A DNA stretch of 64,000 bases from an uncultured Lachnospiraceae bacterium (lineage in GTDB: Bacteria > Bacillota > Clostridia > Lachnospirales > Lachnospiraceae): NCBI GenBank assembly GCA_947164865.1, contig CAMUYA010000018.1:1-64000 (forward strand). Direction: 5' to 3'. Positions 8,199 through 18,764 of the stretch are shown piece after piece. The notes beneath the pieces are model-generated. The model was given only the letters and a program-made list of their open reading frames with translations, had not been told where the DNA came from and did no database searches. The position numbers and the translations under genes were made by a program. How positions within the stretch are numbered: the first letter of the stretch is position 1; each line of letters begins with the position of its first letter.

Positions 8199-9593
8199 TC
8201 AGTTTCCTTCTTCTTCAGCTTCGGCTGCCTTTAACATGATCGCACATTCAATGCGTTTCCTCTGAAGTTCACATCCCACTTCATATACATCAGTGATCTT
8301 TCCGTGGAAATTATATGCGTTTGCGGCACATCCTCCGCTGCAGTAAAACTTTGCAAAACAGTTCCTGCATTTTTCGCGGGAATACACATTGCACTGCTTG
8401 AATTCATCACGGATATCGTCACGTTTGATCCCTTCATCGACATTTCCCATAAGGAAATCTTCGTTTCCGACAAACTGATGACAGGGGTAGAAATCTCCCC
8501 ATGGAGTTACTGCCAGATACTCGCATCCCGACCCGCATCCCGAAAGCCTTTTTGCCACGCAGGGACCACCTTCGAGATCTATCATAAAGTGGAAGAAGTT
8601 GAAAGGTCTTCCCTCTTTTCTTCTCTTTAACATCTCGGTCGCAAGCCTGTCATATTCCTCTTTCAGCTTGGGAATATCCTCCTCGCGGATGGCATATTCA
8701 TCCTCCGGCGATGCCACAACAGGCTCTACCGAAATCTGCTCAAATCCCAGATCTGCCAGGTGTAGAACGTCATTTGCAAAATCGAGATTGTAATGCGTGT
8801 ATGTACCGCGCACGTAATAATTCATCTGACCACGGCTCTCGGCTACTTTCTTAAACTTGGGAACTATTGTGTCATAGCTTCCCTGCCCGCCTCTGAAAGG
8901 CCTCATGCGATCGTTTACTTCCTTGCGCCCATCGATGGAAAGGACCACATTCCCCATCTCTTTATTGGCAAATTCGAGTATCTCATCATTAAGGAGCACA
9001 CCGTTTGTGGTGAGGGTAAAACGGAACTTTTTGTTATGCTCTTTTTCTATGCTGCGACCGTACTCGACAAGCCTCTTTACCACGTCCCAGTTGAGGGTTG
9101 GCTCGCCGCCGAAGAAGTCCACTTCAAGATTGACTCTGTTACCGGAGTTGGCTACAAGAAAATCAAGCGCCTTCTTTCCCACTTCAAAGCTCATAAGGGC
9201 GCGGCGTCCGTGATATTCGCCCTCCTCGGCAAAGCAGTATTTACACGCCAGATTGCAGTCATGTGCGATGTGAAGGCACAGCGCCTTTACCACCGTAGGC
9301 CTTGTCTTGAACGAATCCACATAATTCTCGTATATATCCTTCGCAAAAAGCTGACCTGCCGCTGCCAGTTCGAGCACTTCACAGACAGCCTCTTTTACTT
9401 CTCCCTCAGGGAATTTGAGCCCGCCCACATGAAGAGCGGCTGCGGTAAGTGTGTCCGCGTCCTTGATCCCCTGTTCGTACAGAGGCTCGATAAGCGGGAT
9501 CATCTCATAGACGATATCATCCACCACATGGACCGATCCGCTGTTTACATCGAGCACGATATTATATCCGTTATTTTTGTAGCAATGTATCAT
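8199..9593 (-). CDS. scfB: Radical SAM thioether maturase of the SCIFF peptide
   Basis: This radical SAM/SPASM enzyme makes thioether cross-links between Cys residues and other residues in the SCIFF precursor. The N-terminal 90 residues form the precursor-binding (PqqD-like) region. The radical SAM cluster motif is C113, C117, C120 in CNLACKYC. The C-terminal third is rich in Cys (CVAKRLSGCGSGC, YPCHQF, CNVYSREKCRNCFAKFYCSGGC), as expected for two auxiliary Fe-S clusters of a SPASM domain. The length of 464 residues is normal for the family. The ATG at 9593 follows AAGAGGAG at 4 nt. It lies directly downstream of scfA with a terminator hairpin between them. The family is almost universal in Clostridia; the role of the mature peptide is not known. 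Confidence 0.95.
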   Translation of the reverse strand: MIHCYKNNGYNIVLDVNSGSVHVVDDIVYEMIPLIEPLYEQGIKDADTLTAAALHVGGLKFPEGEVKEAVCEVLELAAAGQLFAKDIYENYVDSFKTRPTVVKALCLHIAHDCNLACKYCFAEEGEYHGRRALMSFEVGKKALDFLVANSGNRVNLEVDFFGGEPTLNWDVVKRLVEYGRSIEKEHNKKFRFTLTTNGVLLNDEILEFANKEMGNVVLSIDGRKEVNDRMRPFRGGQGSYDTIVPKFKKVAESRGQMNYYVRGTYTHYNLDFANDVLHLADLGFEQISVEPVVASPEDEYAIREEDIPKLKEEYDRLATEMLKRRKEGRPFNFFHFMIDLEGGPCVAKRLSGCGSGCEYLAVTPWGDFYPCHQFVGNEDFLMGNVDEGIKRDDIRDEFKQCNVYSREKCRNCFAKFYCSGGCAANAYNFHGKITDVYEVGCELQRKRIECAIMLKAAEAEEEGN

Positions 9594-9622
9594 AATACTC
9601 CTCTTAAAGGTCTTTCATTAAA

Positions 9623-9662
9623 CAAAAATACAGCAAACGACATTTCATCTGCCGTTTGCCGT
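9623..9662 (-). terminator. Hairpin terminator between scfA and scfB
   Basis: On the minus strand ACGGCAAACG (9653-9662) pairs with CGTTTGCTGT (9630-9639), one G-T pair, then ATTTTTG follows. It ends most transcripts after scfA and would leave scfB to readthrough, giving more peptide than enzyme. Confidence 0.7.
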
Positions 9663-9689
9663 AATAATCTCCCGCATTTGATCAGTTGA

Positions 9690-9833
9690 TCATTTTGCCT
9701 TTTCGCAGGTCTGGTTTCCGACTGTGCAAGAGGTCTTGCATGCAGACTGACATGATGTCTGGCACTCGCCGCATCCGCCCTTCTTCATAGACTCTTTGAG
9801 ATCTCTTGTAGTCAAAGTCTTGATATGCTTCAT
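9690..9833 (-). CDS. scfA: SCIFF peptide precursor, six cysteines in 47 residues
   Basis: This short gene encodes the substrate of the neighbouring radical SAM enzyme. The 47-residue peptide starts MKHIKTLTTRDLKES, the leader that the maturase binds, and continues KKGGCGECQTSC. Its six cysteines are at positions 21, 24, 28, 32, 36 and 43, which fits the name six-Cys-in-forty-five. The ATG at 9833 is preceded by AAGGAGG at 9 nt. A good promoter lies 50-80 bp upstream and a terminator follows. SCIFF peptides are among the most conserved ribosomal natural-product precursors of Clostridia; where the mature product acts is unknown. Confidence 0.96.
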   Translation of the reverse strand: MKHIKTLTTRDLKESMKKGGCGECQTSCQSACKTSCTVGNQTCEKAK

Positions 9834-9885
9834 GGAAAGCCTCCTTAAAAAAACGGGTTATCTGCGATCATCGCAGGTAAAATTT

Positions 9886-9915
9886 ATTTTACCATACAGA
9901 TCGGGATTTTGGCAA
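9886..9915 (-). promoter_or_regulatory. scfA promoter with hairpin leader
   Basis: On the minus strand TTGCCA (9910-9915) and TAAAAT (9886-9891) are 18 bp apart. The leader that follows contains the small hairpin CTGCGA-TGA-TCGCAG (9861-9875), then seven T just before the Shine-Dalgarno site; it could be a weak attenuator. Confidence 0.6.
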
Positions 9916-9930
9916 TAGTCTATTTATCCA

Positions 9931-9987
9931 GTGCGGATACCTGTTTTTATGCGGTGCGGATACCTGTATCTATCTGATGCGGATATC
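9931..9987. repeat. Short direct repeats at the 3' end of the degenerate HD-GYP gene
   Basis: GTGCGGATACCTGT occurs at 9931-9944 and 9954-9967, and a related ATGCGGATATC at 9977-9987 lies inside the last codons of the neighbouring gene. The period is 23 bp. The pattern suggests slippage duplication of the gene end. Confidence 0.6.
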
Positions 9988-12342
9988 GGTGATCGCGCAC
10001 TCGTCACCGGTGATGGCAACGTAAACCATTGCAACCGGCTCGTGAAGTGTGGTGGTGTTTTCCACCATAACGCCGAGATTCTCGGTGTAAACAGTGATCT
10101 TGTCACCTTTTCTCACTATCTCGACCTCAACCTCCATACCCTGCTTATTGATCTTCTTCCACTCTGTCCACCCTGCAAACTGAGGGCTCTTTTTCATTAT
10201 GAATCTGTTGTCCGCATATTCATTGCTTCCTTCATTTTCACCGTTCATTTTAACAACAGCGTACTCGCGATACTCGGGCCCTCCGACCTTTTTATCATCG
10301 GAGCTGAACAGAACGAAGTAAGGGCAATGCCATACCAGATTGGCGGTAGGCAGGCTCATGGTGTGGAATTTTATATGCACGCGATCCTTTACAGGTATGC
10401 CGATGGTTGATGCTGACCTGGTGGAGTCGATCTGCACATTCGGTATATCAGATTCGATCCTGTTGATATAGCTGACAGAATCCGATATTCTGCTGATATC
10501 GCCTTCCTCCAGCAATCTTTCGGTCCTCATTGTATCTATCCCGGTAAGACGACAATTCTCGCCGGTAAGAGCGATATAAACCGATTTGGTGCTGTCCGGA
10601 AGTGCCACTATCACCTCCACACTGTGTGTGGGACTTTCCATCATAAGGCGGATATGATCTTCAAATTTAGCTGCCATGATCACATACTCGCCCGATTTGT
10701 CCGCCGGCTGTCCGGAGGCTTCTTCCTTTTCCTTAACGTTCACCTGAGTGTTTCTGGCCCTTGTTGAAACAATATGGCCGTCAAACCACACCTCGCCGTA
10801 TTCCACGTAATGATATGCCTCTATTGAACGTTCCGAGCTGTGCACGCAGCTGTCATAGGAATCGAACAGAATGATGGAAGGCGCACTGAAAAATCCCGCC
10901 CTTTCCTCTTCACATTCGCATTTGAAGCTTATCTTTGAAACGCTCTGAAGTACCTGTATCCCGCTTGAAACAGTATCTCTGTAGGTTCCGCAGGTTATTT
11001 CTTTTTCAAGCACCGCAGAATGCTTTTTCTTATTGCCCGCGATCTCGGAGTCGATCATGTGGATCATTATTTCCGAATACTTGGGGTCATATTTGGTTCC
11101 GGATCCCTCGATGAACTCTTCTCTTATTATCGGATCAGGCAGAGGTTCCGACGAACGGCTCTCCGTCTTCATCCCGTCATATACATCGGCTATGGCAAGG
11201 ATCCTCGACACTTCAGGTATCGCTTCACCCTTAAGTCCATCCGGGTATCCGCTTCCGTCGTATCTTTCCGATACATATCTCGCGCCTCTGCTTAAATAAG
11301 GGAATACCGTGATCCCCGACAGGATATCGCTGCTCACCACCGGCTGTTTTTTGAATTCTTCGTTTTCCTCATCGGTCAGATTCGTTCCCTTTTCAAGTAT
11401 TCTGTCGGAAATGCTGACCATTCCCACATTATGGAGCAGAGCTGTGTAATAAACCTCGTCGCACTCTTCCTCGCTCTTGCCGTTTTCCTTTGCCAGCTGC
11501 CTGGCCAGCTTGGCAACCCTGAGGGAGTGACCCTTTGAAAGCGGATCTCTTTTTTCTACAGCATCTACGAAGGCTGTTGTGGTCTGTTCAAACAGCCTTT
11601 TCATGTTGCTCATTTCCTCGTTGGCATTTTCCAGTTCGACTTTGTGAGCCCGTTCCACTTCGTCATTGATATCCAGATAGGTAAACACGTAGAGACTTAT
11701 AGAAACCAGCACCATCGCCATATTTACGATCGATACTCCGTATGCGAAAATCTGGATGATGCCCATCGTTATAGGCAAAGCCACGTATGCAGTAAGAGCT
11801 ATGAAAATAAACCTGCTGAAATACTTCCGATACTTGAACACAGCGGTATATGTCACAATGGGGCATATGACAGGGATGATATAGCTGATGATAAATCCCT
11901 GCCCTCTGTGATACTTGTTGGCTTCGTCAAAATAATAATACAGATCGGTAAACTGCGAAATGATCGACATCAGCATCCCGACTACCGACATCACGGCCAC
12001 GATCTTCATTCGAAGAGGGATTTTGTCGATCCTGACATAGCTTTCAAACAGCCCCATAACATACAGGTTGTAGGCAAACACAATACCCGATGTCAGGAAA
12101 AACACCATGAAGTTGGAAAGCCTCACCATGATAAAGCCCGTCTGCGAAATATCGCCGGAATATATATATGCCATCCTGTCAAAGAAAAGCAGCCCCGCAG
12201 CCACGACCTCCATAAGGATCAGCCTCAGCCTGCGCCTTATGGGAAGAAATCTCGTAATGATCAAAAGAAGTGTTATGGCGATACAGACCGAGATCAGCCC
12301 AGTCATTATATCCAATTGATATTCTCTGATAAAATCAAACAT
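9970..12342 (-). CDS. Membrane protein with degenerate HD-GYP domain and duplicated C-terminal beta domain
   Basis: The N-terminal part has six to seven hydrophobic segments (about residues 10-230). A short coiled coil leads into an HD-GYP-type domain (about 255-425). The domain keeps the first His (KGHSLRV) and the GSGYP loop, but the catalytic HD pair is H304-N305 (LLHNVGM), the HHE motif is V357-S358-E359, and the KTHP His is Gln. It should therefore not bind the metals needed to cleave cyclic di-GMP. The C-terminal 300 residues are beta-rich and contain two similar units, each ending in a VYxAxTGExCxxTxI pattern (near 600 and 780). I do not recognise this unit. The ATG overlaps the hybrid kinase stop by 8 bp, so the two are translationally coupled. 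Likely a sensor or binding protein rather than an enzyme. Confidence 0.85.
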   Translation of the reverse strand: MFDFIREYQLDIMTGLISVCIAITLLLIITRFLPIRRRLRLILMEVVAAGLLFFDRMAYIYSGDISQTGFIMVRLSNFMVFFLTSGIVFAYNLYVMGLFESYVRIDKIPLRMKIVAVMSVVGMLMSIISQFTDLYYYFDEANKYHRGQGFIISYIIPVICPIVTYTAVFKYRKYFSRFIFIALTAYVALPITMGIIQIFAYGVSIVNMAMVLVSISLYVFTYLDINDEVERAHKVELENANEEMSNMKRLFEQTTTAFVDAVEKRDPLSKGHSLRVAKLARQLAKENGKSEEECDEVYYTALLHNVGMVSISDRILEKGTNLTDEENEEFKKQPVVSSDILSGITVFPYLSRGARYVSERYDGSGYPDGLKGEAIPEVSRILAIADVYDGMKTESRSSEPLPDPIIREEFIEGSGTKYDPKYSEIMIHMIDSEIAGNKKKHSAVLEKEITCGTYRDTVSSGIQVLQSVSKISFKCECEEERAGFFSAPSIILFDSYDSCVHSSERSIEAYHYVEYGEVWFDGHIVSTRARNTQVNVKEKEEASGQPADKSGEYVIMAAKFEDHIRLMMESPTHSVEVIVALPDSTKSVYIALTGENCRLTGIDTMRTERLLEEGDISRISDSVSYINRIESDIPNVQIDSTRSASTIGIPVKDRVHIKFHTMSLPTANLVWHCPYFVLFSSDDKKVGGPEYREYAVVKMNGENEGSNEYADNRFIMKKSPQFAGWTEWKKINKQGMEVEVEIVRKGDKITVYTENLGVMVENTTTLHEPVAMVYVAITGDECAITDIRIR

Positions 12343-15300
12343 TTTCCGCTCCTTTAATCAAAGCTTCCATTCCATCCCAGTCAAAGGCTTTAAGCATCTT
12401 TGCCAGCTTTTGCATCTTATCCGAGTCTCCATCCGGGAGCTTATATTCCTTGAGCTGATCGAGGATCATCTCCACAGAGTCATAGTCCATCTGAGGGATC
12501 ACATCGGCAAGTGCCTCGTAAGCTCCGGCCAGCTCGTCATCGGGGATAGGCGGTTTGTCATCCTTCCCGTCATCCTCATTAAGCCTTCCGAGCTTTTCTT
12601 TAAACGCCATATAATCCTTCAGCAGCCTTCCGGTGTTATCCTCGATAAATGATATATCATTTTCATTTCCTGCCTTTTCAAGGTCTGCTGCCAGCGCAGA
12701 GAGTTCATTTGCTCCTATTATCCTTGCCGAGCTCTTAAGTGCATGTACCTTGATGGTATAGAGCCTGTAATCCTTTCCTTCAAAGGCTGTGCTGATCACT
12801 CCGGCATTCTCGTCTATAGTGTCATGGAAGAGATTGAGCGAGAAGATATAATTCGAAATACCTCCCGAATTCTTCACTCCGTCTTCCACGGTAATTCCCT
12901 CGGTATCGTATATCCAAAGCATATTCTCGGGAATCTCGGTAAGATCCTCCACCGCATCGGAAGCCTCGGGCTTCATCATCATCTCCTCGGGAAGATGCAT
13001 CATGATAGTCTTTTCGAGCAGTCTGCTGTCCACAGGCTTGGAAAGATAGCCGTTAAAGCCTTTTTCCTTGTAGAATTCTTCACCTGCAATGGCATTTGCG
13101 GTGAGGGCGTAAACGGGAAGGTTGGGATGATCTGCCCTGATGCGGGCTACTGTCTCCACACCGTCCATTCCCGGCATCATATGATCGAGGAATACCACAT
13201 TGAACCGGCCCGTCTTTATCTTTTCAAGGCATTCCTCGCCGCTGGAAGCGGTGGTCACGAATATCTTGGTGGCCTTCAGAAGTCCCCTGATAACACTGAG
13301 GTTGACAGGGTTGTCATCAACAACCAGTACATCCGCATCCGGAGCGATGAACTGAGGTACATAAGGACCGCTGGCCTCGCTCTCATCGTGCTCGATAAAG
13401 GCTCCGATGGGTGCATAGTCAATTATCTTCTGGTGCACGGAAAGGATGAATTCGGATCCCTCACCATAGGTACTCTCGCAAACGAGGCTGCCTCCCATGA
13501 GCTCTGCAAATCTGCGCGAAATATCAAGCCCCAGTCCGGTACCCTGTATTCCGCTGTTCTTCTCCTCATCAAGCCTCTCGTATGCCGTAAAGAGCTTGTC
13601 CATATCCTCCTGCTTTACACCTATACCTGTGTCCTTGACGGAGAATCTCACCAGGCATTTATCATCTTCCCTCTCATCCATCATGACGCAAAGGCTGAAT
13701 CCGCCCTTTTCGGTATACTTGACTGCATTGGTAAGAAGATTAAGTACTACCTGTTTTATCTTTCCCATATCGCCATACAGGCGCCTGGGCATCACTTCGT
13801 CCACCACCACATCAAATGAAAGACTCTTTTCGCTGCTCCTTATCCTTATCATGGAAACAATGGATCTGAGCATATCCTGGACATCATATTCCTGCTCCAC
13901 CAGATTCATCTTACCTGATTCGATCTTGGACATATCGAGCAGGTCGTTGATCAGGCCGAGGAGCGATTCGGATGCATTTCTTATATCGAGACCGTAATTG
14001 ATGACCGACATGAAATATCCTTTGGGAACTCCCGTCGCATCTTCTCTGAGGAGCATCTCATCCATTCCCATGATCGTATTGATAGGGGTCCTTATCTCAT
14101 GGGACATGTTGGCAAGGAAACGGGATTTTGCCGTATTGGCGCGCTCTGCTTCCTCTTTTGCCTGACGTATCTCATCATACTGCCTCCGGATGATCGTTCC
14201 GGTCATTGCCCTCCAGACGATCAATCCCACAAGAGCCATGGCCAGAGCGGCAATTATCAGCCTTACCGCCAAAAGCTCAGTGAATCTTGGAGCCTTTATC
14301 AGATTATATGTGACATCCTCCAGCACCCCTTCACCTGTGGGCTCAAGCAGCTGTACATGAAGAGTATAATTACCGTACTTGAGTGTTGTATATTCAAGAG
14401 AAGTCATATTGGTCTGCTCCACAATGATCCCGTCATCCTTTGCTCCCTCAAGGAAAATACGTACCCTCGGATTGGAGAGATTGTAGTTCAGAACCATAGC
14501 GTTGATCTGAATACGATGAACGCTGGACGGAATGGCATAACTGCCGTTTTCACGCGGAATGATCTCCTCATCATCGCAGAGTATCGATTTGATGCCTATC
14601 TTAAGGTCTGCAGACTGAGAGAAGAAGTTGTTGATGTTAAAACGGCATACCCCGCTTCTGCCCGCCAGGTAAAGGTTACCCTCCTCATCCAGCTCGCTGT
14701 AGGCATTTCCGGTGGGAATGCATGTCAGTCCGTCCGCTGTATTGTAGAAGCTGTAATCTATTTCTTCATTGGCGATCATCTCCTGCGCATCCACACAGTA
14801 GATCCCGTACGAAGAAAGCACCCACAGATTTCCCGCATCGTCATAATAGACATCATAGTTGTTGGAATACGGGAAATTCTTTACCTGTGTGATGGTTCCG
14901 TTTTTGAGATATTCTATGGAGTTTGAAGTGATTATCCAGAATACGCCTCTTCTGTCATCCCTTTTGATCCTGAGTATGACATCACTTGTAAGCCCGTCTT
15001 CTCTTCCGAGCCTTGATAATTCATCTCCTCTTACAACATATAAACCGTCTCCGTCGGTGCCAAGGAATATGTCGCCCTCGTCGGACTCCGCAACAGAGAG
15101 GATCACTGTGTTTTTAAGTCCGTCCTCCTCACCGATATTCCTTATTACCGCACCGTCTTTTATCACGGCAAGGCCGCCGTTCGTGCCCACAAGGATCGAT
15201 CCGTCCTTGGCCTGAATCAGGCATCTTGCGCCATTATCTATAAGTCCCTTTTCCTCATCATAGTTTATAATGCTTCCGTCGGGTCTTGCACACACAACAC

Positions 15301-16576
15301 CCTTCCCGTTATTGTATGCGGCGATCCAGAGATTACCCGTGTCATCCTTTATGATGCTTCTTATCCTGGTATCTCCAAGATATGACGAGAGCTTATTTGT
15401 GACGGCCTTATAGTCCTTATCCAGTATAAGAAGCCCCTTATCGGTACCGACGTAAAGATTCCCGTACCACAGACACGTCGCATTTACAACATCGGAGGCC
15501 ATTCCGGACACTGCCGAAATATCACGGAAATTGCTTGTGACGATCTTCATTACACCCTGTCTGGAAGATGAAAACCAGACATTGCCCTGATAGTCCTCCG
15601 TCATCGTCTCGATACCGCCGTTAAGAGGCAGTTTACCCAGGGAAACATATTTCGAGTTTTCATCAAGATAGCCTATGGCACTGTCAGAAAGTACCCATAT
15701 CTTGCCGCAGGCATAGTCGATATAACTGATACCTCCCGCCTCTTTTGCATCTATCTCACGGAGTTCCTTAAATGTATCATTAAAGCTTCCGTAGTATATC
15801 CTGTCATTATCCGTACCCATGTAGATAAATCCGGCTTTTTCGGGATCGGCAAACAGTGTGGATATCTTCCCTGTTCCCAGGTCCTCACCGGGATAGTATG
15901 CCGTAAGCCTTTTGTTATCTAGGCGGAATACCCCGCCGCTTCTGGTGTTTCCCAGAATATTTCCGTCTGCATCGGAAATGATACGGATTATATACTCATC
16001 CTTAAGATAAGGGGATTCGATAACTGTCATCTTCAGGTCTTCGTCGATACATACGATCCCTCCCGTAAGTGCGACATAGATCACACCGTTTTTATCCTCC
16101 GCAAAGCCTCTCACTGTCGAGGACGGAAGCCCGTCCTCGTAGGTGTAATAGGTAAGCGTTCCTTTGTCGGACATTACAATTCCGTTATCGTTGGTTCCGA
16201 CCCAGAGTCTTCCCCTGCTGTCCTCAAAAAGGCTCTTGGCATTGGCAAATCCCTTGGATGAATCCTGTCTTTCAAAGGTTGATCCGTCATATCTGATAAG
16301 GCCACTGTAGCTTCCTATCCAGACATACCCGTCACGGGTGGCAAGAACGGTATTTGCATCGGAGGTGGGAAGTCCGTTTGAGGAATTGTAAAGCACACAG
16401 GAGTAACCTGTTTCCTCAAGCTGACCCGTTGCAGCATATCCACCGCCCGTCAGAGGTTCTGAGGATATGTCCGCGGCAAGCACTGCCTGCACGTCCCACG
16501 TTACGGCACCAAAAAACATCAACGAAGAAACCGCAACCGAAAGAATTATTCTTTTAATGTTCTTTTTTAGAAGCAT
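12335..16576 (-). CDS. Hybrid histidine kinase with propeller sensor, receiver and Hpt domains
   Basis: This is a 1413-residue hybrid two-component kinase. After a signal peptide there are many two-component-regulator propeller repeats ([33 protein letters not shown] and similar, about 45-690), then a Y_Y_Y domain, one transmembrane helix near 775, and a HisKA domain with phospho-acceptor H826 in MSHEIRTP. The ATPase domain has DTGIGV and GTGLGL. A receiver follows with acceptor D1131 (FLDHMMP), then an Hpt domain with H1278 (VHALKSSAR). All phosphorelay residues are present, so phosphate can leave through the Hpt to another receiver. Such propeller kinases often sense polysaccharide breakdown products. 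ATG 16585 abuts TGGAG; ATG 16576 has proper spacing and is chosen. It sits between two HD-GYP genes in one transcription unit. Confidence 0.92.
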   Translation of the reverse strand: MLLKKNIKRIILSVAVSSLMFFGAVTWDVQAVLAADISSEPLTGGGYAATGQLEETGYSCVLYNSSNGLPTSDANTVLATRDGYVWIGSYSGLIRYDGSTFERQDSSKGFANAKSLFEDSRGRLWVGTNDNGIVMSDKGTLTYYTYEDGLPSSTVRGFAEDKNGVIYVALTGGIVCIDEDLKMTVIESPYLKDEYIIRIISDADGNILGNTRSGGVFRLDNKRLTAYYPGEDLGTGKISTLFADPEKAGFIYMGTDNDRIYYGSFNDTFKELREIDAKEAGGISYIDYACGKIWVLSDSAIGYLDENSKYVSLGKLPLNGGIETMTEDYQGNVWFSSSRQGVMKIVTSNFRDISAVSGMASDVVNATCLWYGNLYVGTDKGLLILDKDYKAVTNKLSSYLGDTRIRSIIKDDTGNLWIAAYNNGKGVVCARPDGSIINYDEEKGLIDNGARCLIQAKDGSILVGTNGGLAVIKDGAVIRNIGEEDGLKNTVILSVAESDEGDIFLGTDGDGLYVVRGDELSRLGREDGLTSDVILRIKRDDRRGVFWIITSNSIEYLKNGTITQVKNFPYSNNYDVYYDDAGNLWVLSSYGIYCVDAQEMIANEEIDYSFYNTADGLTCIPTGNAYSELDEEGNLYLAGRSGVCRFNINNFFSQSADLKIGIKSILCDDEEIIPRENGSYAIPSSVHRIQINAMVLNYNLSNPRVRIFLEGAKDDGIIVEQTNMTSLEYTTLKYGNYTLHVQLLEPTGEGVLEDVTYNLIKAPRFTELLAVRLIIAALAMALVGLIVWRAMTGTIIRRQYDEIRQAKEEAERANTAKSRFLANMSHEIRTPINTIMGMDEMLLREDATGVPKGYFMSVINYGLDIRNASESLLGLINDLLDMSKIESGKMNLVEQEYDVQDMLRSIVSMIRIRSSEKSLSFDVVVDEVMPRRLYGDMGKIKQVVLNLLTNAVKYTEKGGFSLCVMMDEREDDKCLVRFSVKDTGIGVKQEDMDKLFTAYERLDEEKNSGIQGTGLGLDISRRFAELMGGSLVCESTYGEGSEFILSVHQKIIDYAPIGAFIEHDESEASGPYVPQFIAPDADVLVVDDNPVNLSVIRGLLKATKIFVTTASSGEECLEKIKTGRFNVVFLDHMMPGMDGVETVARIRADHPNLPVYALTANAIAGEEFYKEKGFNGYLSKPVDSRLLEKTIMMHLPEEMMMKPEASDAVEDLTEIPENMLWIYDTEGITVEDGVKNSGGISNYIFSLNLFHDTIDENAGVISTAFEGKDYRLYTIKVHALKSSARIIGANELSALAADLEKAGNENDISFIEDNTGRLLKDYMAFKEKLGRLNEDDGKDDKPPIPDDELAGAYEALADVIPQMDYDSVEMILDQLKEYKLPDGDSDKMQKLAKMLKAFDWDGMEALIKGAENV

Positions 16577-16596
16577 GATCGTCATCTCCAGAGCTA

Positions 16597-18720
16597 TCAG
16601 CTGTCCTGATACTTTTTCATAACGGCTTTTACATCATCGAGTGAATCCAAAAATACCTCAACACATTTCGGGTCGAAATGCGAACCGGAATCCTTTTTAA
16701 GTATATCGATTGCCTGATCCAGCGGCATGGCGGGCTTATACACACGCTTCGATACAAGTGCGTCGAATACGTCAGCCACAGCCATCACACGTGCGGAAAG
16801 AGGTATCACTTCGCCGTGGAGCCCCTCGGGATAACCGCTTCCGTCCCATTTCTCGTGGTGGTATGCCGCCATATTCCTGGCTTCTTTGAGGTAGCTTTCA
16901 CCCTGCACGGTGCTGATGGCACGCTCCATTATCTTTCTTCCCGCGGTAGTGTGAGTTTTCATGATCTCATACTCTTCATCCGTGAGCTTTCCCTTTTTAT
17001 TCAGGACAGTATCGGATATATTGATCTTACCGACATCATGAAGGGGCGCCGACATCTCAACATCCGACATATACTTATCGGTCAGCTTCTCGTAATAATA
17101 GCCTTTCTTTCTGAGGCCCTCCAGTATTATCCTTACATAAGCAGCCGTCTTCTGAATGTGTGCACCCGTGTCGGAGTCCCTGTTCTCGACAAGGTCCGCC
17201 ATTGTGATGATAAGTCCCCTCTGCATCTGGGTCACCGCCTCTGTGTAATGCTCAATATTCTTGATCTGGTCTGTGGTATCCACTGCCATTTTGCATATGG
17301 CCTCGTACAGATTCTGTATCTCATCACCGGTCTTGATATCGAGGGATCTCAGCTTTTTAACATGCTCGCTCAGGTTCTCCTTTTTATTTCCGCTGAATTC
17401 CTTGGTGGCCACCGCCATGCTGTTGATGGGGTATACAAGGGAAGCGCCTGTATTCCATATTCCGTATACCATGATGGTCACAAAAAAGCCCGAAAATATA
17501 AAGAGAATTCTCCTGATAAACGTTTTTACGTAATCAGACAGATATTCCATTGAAATATCCGCTCCCGCATAAGCCACACACTTTCCGGATGAATCAAAGA
17601 TCGGTTCGTAGGCGGTAAGGAGCCAGCCATAAGTGTCATTACTTTCTATGACCGGAACGTTTCCTCCTGCAAGAAGCACCGGAATATAATCGTTGAATGA
17701 TTCATCAAACGGGATGACCGTATTTATATCTGTGTTCATATCCATACCCGGATCGGTGTCAAAGACAACATGGCAGCCGTCTTCTCTCATTTGATACACA
17801 TAGAGATATTCAAGGTCGGGGAAGGCATCCTTTGCGCTCAGAAGCAGTTGATAGGTCTTTGTATAATCCGGGTTTGCGAGCCCGCTGCCAAGGTATTTGC
17901 CCACCTTGTCACCGTCAACCAATTGCGCCGCAAATCTTGCTGCGTTTTGAACACCGGTCTTATGCTCTTCCCTTGTTCTGGTGTAATAAAGCCTCATGCT
18001 GATGATAACCATCACAAGCGTGAGCACCACTGCGATAAAAGAAAGCAGAAATGTGATCCTGCCCCTTAAGTTTTTAAGCTTATTTCTGCTGTATGCTCCG
18101 ATCTCCTTTAACTGCTCCTTAGTGAGTGGTTTTTGCCTCCACTCACTGTAAAAGAGATCCTCTCTGACTTTGACCGGAGCGAATCTTAACAGGACAAAAG
18201 CAATAGCGGATGTAATGCCCTTGTCAATAAGATTAAGTCCCAGATTTATAAGCAAAAATGTCGGCAATATGCCCGTCCCGAATACTGCGGATACAGTCTG
18301 TACCGTTTGGTCCACTTCGGTGATCTGCGGTTTACCGAAGAGTGCCCACTGCTCGAGAGCTCCGAAAATACCGCCGATAAAAGAACTACCCAGGATAAGC
18401 AGCACGACCTTGCTCAGGTTCTTTATCTTATCATTTCTTAACAGATATGACGTGAGCATGGCTATCATGCAGTTGATTATCGCAAAGTAGATCGAGTACG
18501 TGTCAAACAGACTGCCTATCATATTTGACAAAAGCGCGGTGAGGACACCCGGGTACACTCCCACAAGTCCCGCAACCGCTATAGTCCCCACCGTGTCAAG
18601 ATACAGAGGCATCTTTATGAGGTAACGTGCTATCAGCGACAGTGCCACATTCAGCACCACGCCTAACAGCACCGCCAGATATTTTTTATAACTGTTCCTG
18701 TCTTTCAGTTTCCTGTTCAA
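16597..18720 (-). CDS. Membrane HD-GYP phosphodiesterase, TTG start
   Basis: This probable cyclic di-GMP phosphodiesterase has 707 residues. The first 195 residues form six membrane helices that resemble ECF S-component or MASE-type sensor modules. A second part (about 215-420) has two membrane helices around an extracytoplasmic Cache-like domain. A HAMP-like linker precedes the HD-GYP domain (about 490-695). That domain is complete: H561-D562 (LHDVGKI), KTH, HHE starting at 621 and GSGYP. The start is TTG at 18720, set by GGGAGG 8 nt upstream; no ATG fits. It ends 20 bp before the kinase start codon and begins 44 bp after deoB, so all are probably on one RNA. It is an intact counterpart of the degenerate HD-GYP protein two genes on. 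Confidence 0.92.
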   Translation of the reverse strand: MNRKLKDRNSYKKYLAVLLGVVLNVALSLIARYLIKMPLYLDTVGTIAVAGLVGVYPGVLTALLSNMIGSLFDTYSIYFAIINCMIAMLTSYLLRNDKIKNLSKVVLLILGSSFIGGIFGALEQWALFGKPQITEVDQTVQTVSAVFGTGILPTFLLINLGLNLIDKGITSAIAFVLLRFAPVKVREDLFYSEWRQKPLTKEQLKEIGAYSRNKLKNLRGRITFLLSFIAVVLTLVMVIISMRLYYTRTREEHKTGVQNAARFAAQLVDGDKVGKYLGSGLANPDYTKTYQLLLSAKDAFPDLEYLYVYQMREDGCHVVFDTDPGMDMNTDINTVIPFDESFNDYIPVLLAGGNVPVIESNDTYGWLLTAYEPIFDSSGKCVAYAGADISMEYLSDYVKTFIRRILFIFSGFFVTIMVYGIWNTGASLVYPINSMAVATKEFSGNKKENLSEHVKKLRSLDIKTGDEIQNLYEAICKMAVDTTDQIKNIEHYTEAVTQMQRGLIITMADLVENRDSDTGAHIQKTAAYVRIILEGLRKKGYYYEKLTDKYMSDVEMSAPLHDVGKINISDTVLNKKGKLTDEEYEIMKTHTTAGRKIMERAISTVQGESYLKEARNMAAYHHEKWDGSGYPEGLHGEVIPLSARVMAVADVFDALVSKRVYKPAMPLDQAIDILKKDSGSHFDPKCVEVFLDSLDDVKAVMKKYQDS

Positions 18721-18764
18721 GGTCTTTTCCTCCCAAAGGAATAGGGTTCACAGCGGCTTATGCC

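Noticed and set aside
8793..9689. A 298-codon plus-strand open frame opposite scfB
   Set aside because: It is antisense to the well-supported radical SAM gene, lacks a ribosome site and has no recognisable domain. It arises from the codon bias of the real gene.
12743..13819. A 358-codon plus-strand open frame inside the hybrid kinase gene
   Set aside because: It mirrors the receiver, ATPase and HisKA coding region on the other strand and shows no start signal or domain. The same applies to 32729-33847 opposite trkH/trkA and to 62926-63525 opposite the symporter.
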